64,000 nucleotides of DNA from G013214665 sp964649815 (lineage in GTDB: Bacteria; Pseudomonadota; Alphaproteobacteria; Rhodobacterales; Rhodobacteraceae), in NCBI GenBank assembly GCA_964649815.1, contig CAZYQC010000002.1, forward strand, positions 1 through 64,000. The letters run 5' to 3'. This document shows positions 1-8,508 of the stretch, one piece after another. Every line of letters begins with the position of its first letter. The stretch's first letter is position 1. The notes under the pieces were generated by a model, which was not told the origin of the DNA, did no database searches, and worked only from the letters and a program-made list of their open reading frames with translations. The position numbers and the translations under genes were made by a program.

Positions 1-751
1 CCTCGCGCATGACTTTGGCCAGCATATTGTCGGTCAGTGCAGCCAGATCATCAAAGAGGAACATCTTTTGCTTGATCGACTTGAACTGGTCCGGCACCCG
101 GGATTCCAGTTCGCGCGACAGGCCGGTAAAGACCTCTTCGTCCAACTTGTTGAAGATGGACACCAGCTGGCTTTCCATGCGCGCTTCGGCGTTGTTCGAT
201 CCCCTGGACAGGATATCGCGTTTGAGCGTCTCTTCGATCATATGGAGCGACTCTCCGGTCAGCCCTTCCATTTCGATCACCCGTTCAATCAGCTCGGGGA
301 TCCGGTCGGCGCCCAGCATCGGCAAGATTTTTGCCGCTGTATCGGGATTGATCTTGGACAGGATGACAGCAACGGTTTGATCTTTTTCCTTGCGCAGGAA
401 ATCAACCAACAGCTTTTCATCAAGCTCAGACAATTCCGCCCAAACATTCGTCACTTCGCGCGTCGAAATCTCGTCGAGTATCTCGCTCACCCGTTCTTCG
501 GGCAGAAATTGCGCCAAGAGGTTGCGGGCAGAATCAACAGACCCAACGAGGCCCCCGCCATCGCCAAGTTTTTGGCCAAACTCTTCCAAGATGCGCTCAA
601 CCGTTTTGGAGTCGATTTCGCCCATTGAGGTGATCGCATCGGTGATTTTGCGGATCTCGCTTTCGGACAATTGTTGCATCAATGCGCCGCCGCGATCTTC
701 GCCTAAGCAGAGAAAAAGAATAGCAGATTTTTGTGCACCAGTCAGAGGCAT
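1..751 (-). CDS. fliG: Flagellar motor switch protein FliG (partial, C-terminus beyond left edge)
   Basis: FliG is the rotor protein that couples the MS ring (FliF) to FliM/FliN and meets the stator. The visible ~250 residues hold the N-terminal and middle domains: the start reads MPLTGAQKSAILFLCLGED, followed by the leucine-rich armadillo-like middle part. The C-terminal torque-generating charged helix lies outside the window. Where enterobacterial FliG has EHPQ before TVAVILSK, this protein has EKDQ. I chose the ATG at 751 because GGAAG lies just upstream and it gives the usual family start. An in-frame ATG at 781 would add 10 residues. It is the last visible gene of the leftward fliF-fliH-fliN-fliP-fliG run. 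Confidence 0.93.
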   Translation of the reverse strand, partial: MPLTGAQKSAILFLCLGEDRGGALMQQLSESEIRKITDAITSMGEIDSKTVERILEEFGQKLGDGGGLVGSVDSARNLLAQFLPEERVSEILDEISTREVTNVWAELSELDEKLLVDFLRKEKDQTVAVILSKINPDTAAKILPMLGADRIPELIERVIEMEGLTGESLHMIEETLKRDILSRGSNNAEARMESQLVSIFNKLDEEVFTGLSRELESRVPDQFKSIKQKMFLFDDLAALTDNMLAKVMRE

Positions 752-844
752 GCTTCTTCCAAAGGATGTGAATTGGTTCATAACTGCTCGGTCTTCCCTG
801 TGGATTTAGTGGCTTGAAGTCGCCTTGCTTACAGACACACTGAG

Positions 845-1669
845 TCATGGCAGCACCGTCGCGTACGATTGGATCAACGATCCAGCGAGCATGTACCAAC
901 CATCAATCAATACGAAAAAGATCACCTTGAACGGCAAGGAAACGAGGACCGGCGGGAGCATCATCATACCCGCACTCATCAAAACCGAAGCGACGATCAA
1001 ATCGATCGCAACAAACGGCAAGTAAATCAGAAAGCCAATTGTGAAGGCGCGACGCAGTTCCGACAACATGAATGCCGGAACGATCACGCGCCAAGGCACT
1101 TCGTCCTCTTCAAGTGACTGCTCGTTTCCGTTGGATGCGGCGAATTCTTGGAACAGCAACACGTCTTTTTCCCGCGTGTTTACTTCCATGAAACGCCGAA
1201 ACGGTTCGGAAATTTCGCCCAATGCCTGTTCTTCTGTTATTGCGTTATTCAGCAAAGGGGAAAGTCCGTTTTCCCATGCGTCATCGAAGACCGGCTGCAT
1301 GACGTAAAACGTCATAAACAAGGCCATCGCGTTCAGCACGATGTTCGGCGGGGTTTGGTTCAACCCCAGCGCCAAACGCAGCATGGAAAAGACAATGACG
1401 AACCGGGTGAAGCTGGTCATAACGACCAGCAGGCCCGGTGCGACACTCAGCGCTGTAATCAGCGCAAAGAGTTGGATGAGACGACCGGACAGGCTGGCGC
1501 CATCGTCGCTGCCTGGATCTACGTCGCCAAGTTGGGTCGAGAGGTCACGGATGAAACTGCCCAAATCTGAGGCCTGCGCGACAAGCATTGTCGGCAGGAC
1601 ACTCGCGGCGACCGCTATGCAAAAGATGCGAAACGGCATGCCAAAGATTTGGGCGTTTGTTTGCATCAC
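845..1669 (-). CDS. fliP: Flagellar export gate protein FliP
   Basis: FliP forms, with FliQ and FliR, the core export gate of the flagellar type III secretion apparatus in the inner membrane. The 274-residue product has an N-terminal signal-peptide-like segment, which is usual for FliP. Hydrophobic segments follow around the family motifs MTSFTRFVIVFSMLR and NQTPPNIVLNALALF-like (here NQTPPNIVLNAMALF), and the C-terminal half carries paired membrane helices. Its ATG overlaps the fliN stop by 4 bp, indicating translational coupling. No fliO is found beside it, although fliO often precedes fliP elsewhere. Confidence 0.97.
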   Translation of the reverse strand: MMQTNAQIFGMPFRIFCIAVAASVLPTMLVAQASDLGSFIRDLSTQLGDVDPGSDDGASLSGRLIQLFALITALSVAPGLLVVMTSFTRFVIVFSMLRLALGLNQTPPNIVLNAMALFMTFYVMQPVFDDAWENGLSPLLNNAITEEQALGEISEPFRRFMEVNTREKDVLLFQEFAASNGNEQSLEEDEVPWRVIVPAFMLSELRRAFTIGFLIYLPFVAIDLIVASVLMSAGMMMLPPVLVSLPFKVIFFVLIDGWYMLAGSLIQSYATVLP

Positions 1670-2034
1670 TCCTCGAACGAAATGTCTTTGATGATTTCGC
1701 GCAAAGCGACGCCCAGAAGGTCATCCTTGACCCGGACAAGATCGCCTCTTGCGACTGTGCGGTCGTTGATCATGACATCGACGGGCTCGCCGACCTTGCG
1801 GTCCAATTCGATGACCGAGCCTTTGGTGACTTCCAAAAGCTCTCCAATCGGCATTTTGCATCTGCCCAATACGATCCGAACGTCCATCTTAAGGCCAAGA
1901 ATGGCTGCAACGCTCTTGCCCGTTTCGTCCTTTGGCGCCTTTTCTTCCGGCGCCGCAGCGTCAACTGCGGGCGGGTCTTGTACATCAGTGGCGTCGGTCG
2001 CGACGGCGGTGTCGTCTTCGGTGGCGTCAGACAT
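1666..2034 (-). CDS. fliN: Flagellar motor switch protein FliN
   Basis: FliN is a C-ring component that binds FliM and helps dock the export ATPase complex. The 122-residue product has an acidic, alanine-rich N-terminal tail (residues 1-45) and a C-terminal SpoA domain with the signature LEVTKGSVIELDRKVGEPVD. The reading frame stays open further upstream, but that stretch lies inside fliH. The ATG at 2034, which overlaps the fliH stop by 8 bp, gives the normal FliN size and was chosen. It lies between fliH and fliP. Confidence 0.95.
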   Translation of the reverse strand: MSDATEDDTAVATDATDVQDPPAVDAAAPEEKAPKDETGKSVAAILGLKMDVRIVLGRCKMPIGELLEVTKGSVIELDRKVGEPVDVMINDRTVARGDLVRVKDDLLGVALREIIKDISFEE

Positions 2035-2683
2035 CAATCGGTTCCTTTGATGGAGGGGTTTGCGGAGGGAGCGCCGCGCGAAGCGCAGCCAGGACATCGG
2101 CGCATGCAGTGTCCAAATGGAATTCCATACGGCCTTCGCGCCATTCGACACGGGCCATATCCCCCGTCTCGTCGGCCAAAATACGGACCGTGTTTTGAGG
2201 CGCGAGATCTGCCAAGCCAGCCTCAAGCGCCGCAGCGATAGAAGGACGTGCCTTAATCACGATCTCGGACTGGGTGTGGATCTTTTCGAGCGCGTCTTTG
2301 ACCTGTTCCAGCGCCAGTTGTTCGCCATAAGCCGCAAGAAGTTCGGGAAACAAGCGCTCGGCCATACCCGTCAAAAGCTCTAACGTTGCCCGCTTGCTGT
2401 CTGCTACGCGGGCCGCGTCTTGGGTCAGGAGCTCTGCCAGCTGGGATTTGATGGCGGCGTGGTCTTCGGACATCAACGCGGCATCGCTGTCGGCGTGTTG
2501 CGCCGCGATATGAGCGCATCCGTCCTGGAATCCAGCGTCATAGCCATCTTGGCGCGCCTGCGCGACAAGGTCGTCCAGGTTGATCTCGACCGTCGTCTCT
2601 TCGAATTCGGGCGCTGCGGGCTCGGGCAGCGTTTGCTGAACCGGTGCGATATCGTCAAAATTACGAATGAACAGATCGATCAT
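2027..2683 (-). CDS. fliH: FliH-like flagellar export ATPase regulator
   Basis: The 218-residue soluble protein lies directly after fliF, in the position of fliH. FliH dimers bind and restrain the ATPase FliI and tether it to the C ring through FliN. The sequence is weakly conserved: an acidic N-terminus, a central helical stretch (about residues 40-110) containing GYDAGFQDG, and a C-terminal domain resembling the FliH/YscL peripheral stalk family. The start overlaps the fliF stop by 4 bp. Function is assigned from position, length and composition as much as from motifs. Confidence 0.85.
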   Translation of the reverse strand: MIDLFIRNFDDIAPVQQTLPEPAAPEFEETTVEINLDDLVAQARQDGYDAGFQDGCAHIAAQHADSDAALMSEDHAAIKSQLAELLTQDAARVADSKRATLELLTGMAERLFPELLAAYGEQLALEQVKDALEKIHTQSEIVIKARPSIAAALEAGLADLAPQNTVRILADETGDMARVEWREGRMEFHLDTACADVLAALRAALPPQTPPSKEPIDV

Positions 2684-4425
2684 GCTTCGGCCTCAGCCAT
2701 CAGCCAATGACGCAACACGCGCAGCGTCTCTTCCGGGCGTTCGTCGGCAAGCGCGCGGATGATGTCGATTTTCTTGCGCTGCAAACCGCCTGCGATACCC
2801 TCGGTTGTGACAAGCACATCATCATCAGCCGCCGGCCGCGTCAGATCTTCCGCCGCTTGCGCAAGGTTTGGTGCAGACGCGCCCTGCCCTGCCGCCACAG
2901 GCTCACCAAGCTCGGCCATGCTGGGCAAAGCGGCCTGTCCTTCTGGTCCGTCCGCTCCGACAACGGGCATACCTTCGCTGTCGCTCAAAGCCGCAGAAGG
3001 CGCGGGCGCATCCAGCACATTGTCAGCGGATTGATCTTCCAGTTCGGGCGTTTCAACGGGGTTGAGCTGACGCAGCAAGGGGCGCACGCCAAGCAAAAGA
3101 ACCAGCCCGACCAATACGATACCCAGCACACCACGCACGATAGGAACGATATTGTCTTGCAACCGGTCAATTGCGCTGTCGGATACCGGCTCACCCAAAT
3201 CCATCGAGTAATCCATGAACCGCATGCTGTCGACAGAGACGCTGTCGCCACGCTCGGCCTCGAAACCAACGGCTGATTTGATGAGTTCAGACAGGCGGGC
3301 AAGCTCGTCTTCTGATCTCTCTGAATATTCCACATCAGAGCCATCAACCGAGTAGATCCCGTTTACGAGCACGGCCACCGTAATCCGACGAACCTCGCCC
3401 GCTTCGCGTATGATCTCGCGCCGCGTGTTTCCGATCTCGTACCGCACGATTTCGTCGGATTCGGACCGATTGTTCGTGGCACCGCCCGCCGGATCAGCCA
3501 GAGCCGCGGGGATGTTGTTTTCGACACCGACATTGCCGCCGCCATCAGTGCCGCTTTGATTCTCCGACTTTGTTTCGGTTGATCGAACGACCTGCTGATC
3601 TGGATCAAAGGATTGTTCGACCAGCATCTCGCGCTCGGTCGTCAGATCGACGTTGACCCGCACCCGCGCATTTCCTGCACCCACACGGGCGGTCAGAATG
3701 CTCGTGATTTCCCGCGCGAGGCGGTCTTCGATGGCAAGCTTTGTGGATTGCAGCGTGACCTGACCGCTTTCACCCGCCTCTTGCGCTAGGATGGTCTCAC
3801 CGTTGGCCGACAAAACGGTCACACGGCCAACTTCGAGCTCGGACACAGCCGAGGCCACGAGGTTGCGCACCGCAATCGCCTGCTTTTTCGTCACGGCTCG
3901 GCCCGCACTGGGCCGCAGGATCACAGACGCTTGTGGAACTGGCGTTTCAGTCGAAAAGGGCTCTCGCTCTGGCAAGACCAGGTGCACACGCGCGCTTTGA
4001 ACGCCATCCAGCGTTTTGATGGAGCGCGCAAGCTCACCTTCCATCGCGCGAAGCTTGTTCACCTTTTGCAGGAACGAATTCATGGCGAGCCCGCTCTGAT
4101 CGTCAAAAAGCTCCCATCCTGGCTCTCCGTCAATGGCGCCGCCTTGCTCCGCAACCACCATCCGTGCCCGGGCGAGGTCATGCCGGGGCACCGATACGAC
4201 GGTGCCATCTTCGGAAACAGTTGAATTGATTCCCGCCGTACTAAGCGTCGCCTGAACCGAGTTCGCAGAAACCGCCGTGAGGTTGGAAAACAGAGGCGCA
4301 AAATCCGGCCGGGTGACCGCAGAAAGCCCAAAAAACAGCAGCGCGAGTATAGTTGCGCCTGCCGCGATGAACAAAGTGTACCTTTGTGAGGACTGCCCAA
4401 GTATATTTTCTAAGAAGCTTCGCAT
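2680..4425 (-). CDS. fliF: Flagellar MS-ring protein FliF
   Basis: FliF builds the MS ring in the inner membrane, the base on which rotor and export gate assemble. The 581-residue product has a membrane helix near residues 18-38, the ring-building motifs (YSNLT-like FSNLTAVSANSV; LDGVQSARVHLVLPE) and a second membrane helix near 430-450 (VLGIVLVGLVLLLGVRPLL). A cytoplasmic tail that binds FliG ends the protein. It heads the leftward operon fliF-fliH-fliN-fliP-fliG. A CtrA box lies about 40 bp upstream with a TATAAC -10-like hexamer. Confidence 0.98.
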   Translation of the reverse strand: MRSFLENILGQSSQRYTLFIAAGATILALLFFGLSAVTRPDFAPLFSNLTAVSANSVQATLSTAGINSTVSEDGTVVSVPRHDLARARMVVAEQGGAIDGEPGWELFDDQSGLAMNSFLQKVNKLRAMEGELARSIKTLDGVQSARVHLVLPEREPFSTETPVPQASVILRPSAGRAVTKKQAIAVRNLVASAVSELEVGRVTVLSANGETILAQEAGESGQVTLQSTKLAIEDRLAREITSILTARVGAGNARVRVNVDLTTEREMLVEQSFDPDQQVVRSTETKSENQSGTDGGGNVGVENNIPAALADPAGGATNNRSESDEIVRYEIGNTRREIIREAGEVRRITVAVLVNGIYSVDGSDVEYSERSEDELARLSELIKSAVGFEAERGDSVSVDSMRFMDYSMDLGEPVSDSAIDRLQDNIVPIVRGVLGIVLVGLVLLLGVRPLLRQLNPVETPELEDQSADNVLDAPAPSAALSDSEGMPVVGADGPEGQAALPSMAELGEPVAAGQGASAPNLAQAAEDLTRPAADDDVLVTTEGIAGGLQRKKIDIIRALADERPEETLRVLRHWLMAEAEA

Positions 4426-4442
4426 ACTGCCAAATCCGAGCC

Positions 4443-4477
4443 GTTATACCCAACGATAAACATTAACCGGGCGTTAA
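4443..4477 (-). promoter_or_regulatory. CtrA box and -10 element upstream of fliF (between fliF and fliL)
   Basis: TTAACCGGGCGTTAA at 4463-4477 is a perfect TTAA-N7-TTAA palindrome, the CtrA recognition sequence. Reading leftward, TATAAC (4448-4443) follows after 14 nt, a good -10 match. The site can also serve the divergent fliL operon: rightward, the box would put a start site near 4505, which favours translation of fliL from 4558. Confidence 0.75.
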
Positions 4478-4557
4478 TTTCAAGCACATTATTCTTGATG
4501 AGCGCCGCCTCAGCAAATACAAATGAAAACTATACTTGGTGGGGATTCGGTTCAACA

Positions 4558-5304
4558 ATGGCCTTCGGCAAGAAGAAAAAAGCTGAAGACTCGACGGCAG
4601 AGAGCAACCCAGAAGAGCAAAAGCCAAAGTCGAGTCGTATGCTGCTTATCGCGGCAGCGCTGACCTGCGTTTTGTCCTTGGGCGGCGGCTTTTTCCTTGC
4701 CCGTATGGCTTACATGAACGACGCCGCGTCTTTTGAGCCTGACTATGTCGACGAGGAGGCCAAAGACGAGACCAAGGAAATGGCCAAGAAAGACGACAGC
4801 TATGACGGCGACAAGGACATGGCTGAAAAGCCAAAGAAAGGTCCTATCGTCGATCCCCTGGCCAAAGACGGGCATCCTGCAGAAGAGGCGATGGCGCTCA
4901 AGGATAAATCCGCAAAGGATGATGAAAAAAGTGGCGACAAAGACAAGGACGGCGAAAAGAAAGATGGCGAAGCTGTGGTCGAGGACAGCGGCTTGCTCGC
5001 ATTCAGTGACTTTTTGACAAACATCCAAGGGTTCGACGTCAATGGCGCACCGACCAAGGCGTTTTTGAAACTGAACCTTGTCATGGTCTACCGCACCGAC
5101 GCAGGCGCCTCGGCGCTGGTTCGGGAGCGCGAACCTTTTATCCGTGACCTTTTCAATTCGTATCTGCGGGGTCTGTCCGAATCTGACGTGCGCGGCATGG
5201 CTGGCGTTCTTTTGGTCAAATCCGAGCTTTTAAAGCGCGCCCGCGCAGCCGTTGGCAGCGACCTGCCCCAAGAAATCCTGATCAACGATCTGATCATTCA
5301 ATAG
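4558..5304 (+). CDS. fliL: Flagellar basal-body-associated protein FliL
   Basis: FliL surrounds the stator at the inner membrane and supports torque. The 248-residue form starting MAFGKKKKAED has a membrane helix at about residues 28-48, then a long, strikingly charged Lys/Asp/Glu linker (about 55-150). A periplasmic FliL domain follows and ends in ILINDLIIQ. An in-frame ATG at 4495 would add 21 residues but has no ribosome-binding site and lies at or upstream of the likely transcription start set by the CtrA box. The gene precedes fliM with 13 bp between them, as in many proteobacteria. Confidence 0.93.
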   Translation: MAFGKKKKAEDSTAESNPEEQKPKSSRMLLIAAALTCVLSLGGGFFLARMAYMNDAASFEPDYVDEEAKDETKEMAKKDDSYDGDKDMAEKPKKGPIVDPLAKDGHPAEEAMALKDKSAKDDEKSGDKDKDGEKKDGEAVVEDSGLLAFSDFLTNIQGFDVNGAPTKAFLKLNLVMVYRTDAGASALVREREPFIRDLFNSYLRGLSESDVRGMAGVLLVKSELLKRARAAVGSDLPQEILINDLIIQ

Positions 5305-5317
5305 CGGAGCCTCAGAG

Positions 5318-6271
5318 GTGAACCAAACCATTCAAGACAACGCTACAGACCAATCGGGCAAGCTGGTCGACGAGATCATTCGCATGTCCGACTTCAATTA
5401 CGAGCGTCTGCCGATGCTCGATATTGTGGGCGAACGCATGGTCGAAAGCCTGTCGGGCGTTTTGGGAGATCTGACACGGACGCTGTGCGAAGCCTCGCTG
5501 CAGCAGCTTGATTACGTACCGATGGCGCAAGTGGTCGAAGCGTTGCCCGAGACCGCTGTGTTCGGAATAGCAGCCGGACATCCGTTTGAAGGAGAGGTTT
5601 TGGTCGCCGTGGACTTCCCTCTTGTTGTTGCGTCAACCGAATTGATGCTGGGCGCGAACCCCAAACGCATCGAAGCCGAAGCCGCCCGAGACTTTACCGC
5701 GATCGAGCAAGGCTTTGGCGAAAAACTGAGCGTGGCGATTGTGAACGAATTACAACGCAGCTTTTCGACGGTCGTTCCCACCGAGTTGGATTTGTCGCGG
5801 GTCGAACTGGACCCGGAATCCGTTGGCATCGCGAAACTGTCGAGCCTGTGCGTCAGGATGCGCTATTCAGTCGCGATGGCAGGTCAGGCTGGCGTTGTCG
5901 AAATCGTCGTTCCCTACGACGCGCTGGAACCCATCCGCCCGGACCTGGGCAAGATCTATTTTGGCGACCGCGGCGACACGCTGAACACCTGGAAAAAGCA
6001 GCTTCACAGCCAAATCGAACGGGCCACCGCCGAGTTGGAAATCGTTCTGTCCGAAAACTTGGTTCCAATCCAATCAATCATGGGCTGGAAACCAGGCTCG
6101 ATCGTGGAGATCGCAGCGGAAGAAGATCAGATCGCGACCGTAAAGGTCGCAGGCACGCCGATGTTCAAATGCGAACTTGGCAAGCGAAACAACGGCTTTG
6201 CCGCCGTTCAAATTACAGAAACCCTAGAAAGTGACGAGAAGGAGTCCAGAAATGACCGCAATGATAATTGA
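5318..6271 (+). CDS. fliM: Flagellar motor switch protein FliM
   Basis: FliM is the C-ring protein that receives CheY-P and switches rotation. The 317-residue product begins at GTG 5318, preceded by GGAG. It contains the central CheC-like domain (MLDIVGERMVESLSG) and the C-terminal SpoA domain that pairs with FliN (LVPIQSIMGWKPGSIVEI). The N-terminal LVDEIIRM stretch is at the place of the CheY-binding segment, but the classic LSQDEIDALL motif is not obvious. It overlaps the next gene by 20 bp. Confidence 0.95.
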   Translation: MNQTIQDNATDQSGKLVDEIIRMSDFNYERLPMLDIVGERMVESLSGVLGDLTRTLCEASLQQLDYVPMAQVVEALPETAVFGIAAGHPFEGEVLVAVDFPLVVASTELMLGANPKRIEAEAARDFTAIEQGFGEKLSVAIVNELQRSFSTVVPTELDLSRVELDPESVGIAKLSSLCVRMRYSVAMAGQAGVVEIVVPYDALEPIRPDLGKIYFGDRGDTLNTWKKQLHSQIERATAELEIVLSENLVPIQSIMGWKPGSIVEIAAEEDQIATVKVAGTPMFKCELGKRNNGFAAVQITETLESDEKESRNDRNDN

Positions 6272-6635
6272 TGGTGTCATCGTTCTATTGCTCGCCGGCA
6301 GCCTGATTTACGGCTACCGGGTATCACGAAAGGTGCAGATCCTGATGCAGACATTGCGAGAACTTGAACCACTCGTGGACCAGTTTTCCTTCGCCGTCGA
6401 CAAGTCAGAAGCGTCCGTCAACAACATGCGTGCAAGCATCACCGAAGCGGAACGCAAAGCCGAAACGCGCCCCCGCGACGCGTATGACGAACCCGAAGCC
6501 GCCCCAACCATGCACATGCCGTTTTTGCGAAAGTCCAAGCAAGAACCGGAATTTCCTGGCGTCAAGGTCGTTCGGGACAAGAGCGACTTGGTGAAACGCT
6601 TCTTTGAAGCGTCCCGTTCAGAACAGAAAGCCTAG
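6252..6635 (+). CDS. Small flagellar-cluster membrane protein (DUF6468-like)
   Basis: The 127-residue protein has one N-terminal membrane helix (residues 4-20, MIIDGVIVLLLAGSLIYGYRV minus flanks). A coiled-coil-like helical stretch (about 30-70) and a basic, Pro-containing tail follow. In length and layout it matches a small protein, annotated DUF6468 from memory, that follows fliM in many alphaproteobacterial flagellar clusters. Its function is unknown to me. The ATG at 6252 has AAGGAG seven bases upstream and overlaps the end of fliM, so it is translationally coupled. The position between fliM and motE suggests a basal-body or stator-associated role, which is inference. Confidence 0.85.
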   Translation: MTAMIIDGVIVLLLAGSLIYGYRVSRKVQILMQTLRELEPLVDQFSFAVDKSEASVNNMRASITEAERKAETRPRDAYDEPEAAPTMHMPFLRKSKQEPEFPGVKVVRDKSDLVKRFFEASRSEQKA

Positions 6636-6646
6636 GAGGTCACGAC

Positions 6647-7303
6647 ATGGTTGGCGGAAAAGTCATGTTGGGCGTTCTGGGGGCATCGTTGTTTGCCAAA
6701 GCGGCGGTCACAGTGCCTGACATGTCATTCATCACGCAAACGCTTAACCCCACGCCTGCGCCGGAGAACCTGGTTTTGGTTGCAGGCGAAGATGACAAGG
6801 CCGAGAAACCAGTGCCCGAAGAAGATGTGCCAGAGCTGGTGACAGGCTTGGACGGGCCAAAGCAGATGGATGATGTTCCAGAAGAACTGCTGCGATCCAT
6901 GAAGCGGGAACGCGAGCTTTTGGAAAATCAGAAATTGGAATTGGAACGCGAACGCGCAGAAATCGCCTTGGCCAGAGAGGCCTTATCGATTGAAAAAGGG
7001 TCTTTGACAGAGCTGCGGGATTCCATCGAAGGGCTTCTGAATAGAATGGATGCTGCGCGCACCGAGGATCTGGAACGCTTGATCAGCTTTTATTCCAGCA
7101 TGAAGCCCGTAGAAGCCGCGCGTATCATGGATGAGATGGATATCGAAACGACCATCATGATCATGGGCACAATGAAGCCACGCAGCGCGGCACCGATCCT
7201 TGCCAAGATGGCGCCGGTCCGGGCCCGCGCGGTGTCCAAGATCATCCTTGAAAGATCCCAACTGCCTGCGGATCAAGATCTGGTCGGTATTCGTTTGAAC
7301 TAG
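6647..7303 (+). CDS. motE: MotE-like periplasmic flagellar protein
   Basis: The 218-residue product has a short hydrophobic N-terminus (export signal or anchor), a Pro/Glu-rich linker and a strong coiled coil (about residues 82-125, rich in RERE/ELER). Its C-terminal domain has the MgtE-N-like pattern LISFYSSMKPVEAARIMDEM and LAKMAPVRARAVSKIIL. This is the MotE family. In Sinorhizobium meliloti MotE is a periplasmic chaperone that stabilises MotC, which in turn supports MotB. AGGAGG lies just upstream of the ATG. It is the last gene of the fliL-fliM operon. No recognisable motC is in the window. Confidence 0.85.
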   Translation: MVGGKVMLGVLGASLFAKAAVTVPDMSFITQTLNPTPAPENLVLVAGEDDKAEKPVPEEDVPELVTGLDGPKQMDDVPEELLRSMKRERELLENQKLELERERAEIALAREALSIEKGSLTELRDSIEGLLNRMDAARTEDLERLISFYSSMKPVEAARIMDEMDIETTIMIMGTMKPRSAAPILAKMAPVRARAVSKIILERSQLPADQDLVGIRLN

Positions 7304-7348
7304 GAATATTTGGGCGGCCGCGCCGCGGCTCTTTCCTGAAGTATGCGA

Positions 7349-7379
7349 AAACGCCGTGGTTCCCAGCCGCGGCGTTTTT
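7349..7379. terminator. Bidirectional rho-independent terminator between motE and flhB
   Basis: The arms AACGCCGTGG and CCGCGGCGTT (one G-T wobble) enclose TTCCCAG and are followed by a T tract. The opposite strand also ends in T residues (AAAA before the stem), so the hairpin can end both the rightward fliL operon and the leftward flhB transcript. Confidence 0.85.
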
Positions 7380-7380
7380 C

Positions 7381-8505
7381 TTATGCAGTCCGAAGTTCAG
7401 AACCAGCGGGTGCTGCGCGCTTTACGTTGTTTCTGATGTCGAAAACATAGCTCACGATTTCCGCGACGATTTCCCAATGCTCCATTGGCACCACCTCTTC
7501 GAGGTCGACCGTGTCATAGAGCAGGCGCGCAAGCGGCTTGTTCTCGATCACAGGCACCTCATGCTCAAAGGCGATTTCACGGATGCGCATTGCAACCAAA
7601 TCAGCGCCCTTGGCGATACAAACCGGCGCGTCGTCTTCTTCTGGATTGTAACGCAAAGCCACCGCGTAATGCGTCGGGTTGGTAAGAACCAGCGTTGCCT
7701 GTGGGACAATCGACAGGGTGCGCTGTTGTGACAGGTCCATGCGGCGACGCGCACGTTTCGCGCGCACTTCGGGCGAGCCTTCGCTCTCCTTTTGTTCGTC
7801 CTTGAGGTCTTTGTGGCTCATGCGTTGCTTGCGCAGCCATTCGTAACGCCGCCACAGAATATCAGCGATGGCCACCGGAACGACGAAAATGGCCACAGCA
7901 ATCAACAGCTGTCGCGAGGCATTGCCGATATAGCCCAGCAGGTATTCTGGCAGAAAGCCATTTGTCTGCCAGATCGTCTGCACCGCATTGATCGTCACCC
8001 AAATTGCCAAGGCACCAACGACAAAGACCTTGGCCAAACTCTTGGCGAGCTCAACCAGTGAATTCGCTGAAAAGAGGCGTTTGAGCCCCTCGCGCGGAGA
8101 GACTTTGGACAGCTTGGGTTGAATGCGCTCGAAGGCGATGACCGTTTGACCCTGGATCACGGTGCCAACGATTGCAGCGACAATGAACAACAGGAAAACC
8201 GGGCTGAGCGAGCGCACCAGCATCATCGCGACATCCCACATGACATAGCCCGTCTGAATGATGCCCGGCGCGCCTGGAGCCACCACGATTTCACCTGCCT
8301 TGTCGATTGTTGCGGTCAGGGCGGCGGTGATGCTGGGCAATTGCCAAGGCACCAGAACAACCGTGGCCCCAAGCAAGGCCAGGATCATCATCATGCTGCC
8401 TGTTTCGCGGGAACTTGGCACGTCCCCCTTTTTGCGCGCGTCCAACAGCCGTTTCGGCGTTGGGTCTATCGTCTTTTCTGTACTGTCGTTGTTGTTCTCG
8501 GCCAT
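7381..8505 (-). CDS. flhB: Flagellar export switch protein FlhB
   Basis: FlhB is the substrate-specificity switch of the flagellar export gate, changing from rod/hook to filament export after autocleavage. The 374-residue product has a basic N-terminus, four membrane helices (about 38-58, 95-118, 152-178, 200-220) and the cytoplasmic domain with the autocleavage motif NPTH at residues 276-279. It is the last gene of the leftward operon from flgB, separated from fliR by 3 bp. Confidence 0.98.
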   Translation of the reverse strand: MAENNNDSTEKTIDPTPKRLLDARKKGDVPSSRETGSMMMILALLGATVVLVPWQLPSITAALTATIDKAGEIVVAPGAPGIIQTGYVMWDVAMMLVRSLSPVFLLFIVAAIVGTVIQGQTVIAFERIQPKLSKVSPREGLKRLFSANSLVELAKSLAKVFVVGALAIWVTINAVQTIWQTNGFLPEYLLGYIGNASRQLLIAVAIFVVPVAIADILWRRYEWLRKQRMSHKDLKDEQKESEGSPEVRAKRARRRMDLSQQRTLSIVPQATLVLTNPTHYAVALRYNPEEDDAPVCIAKGADLVAMRIREIAFEHEVPVIENKPLARLLYDTVDLEEVVPMEHWEIVAEIVSYVFDIRNNVKRAAPAGSELRTA

Positions 8506-8508
8506 GAT

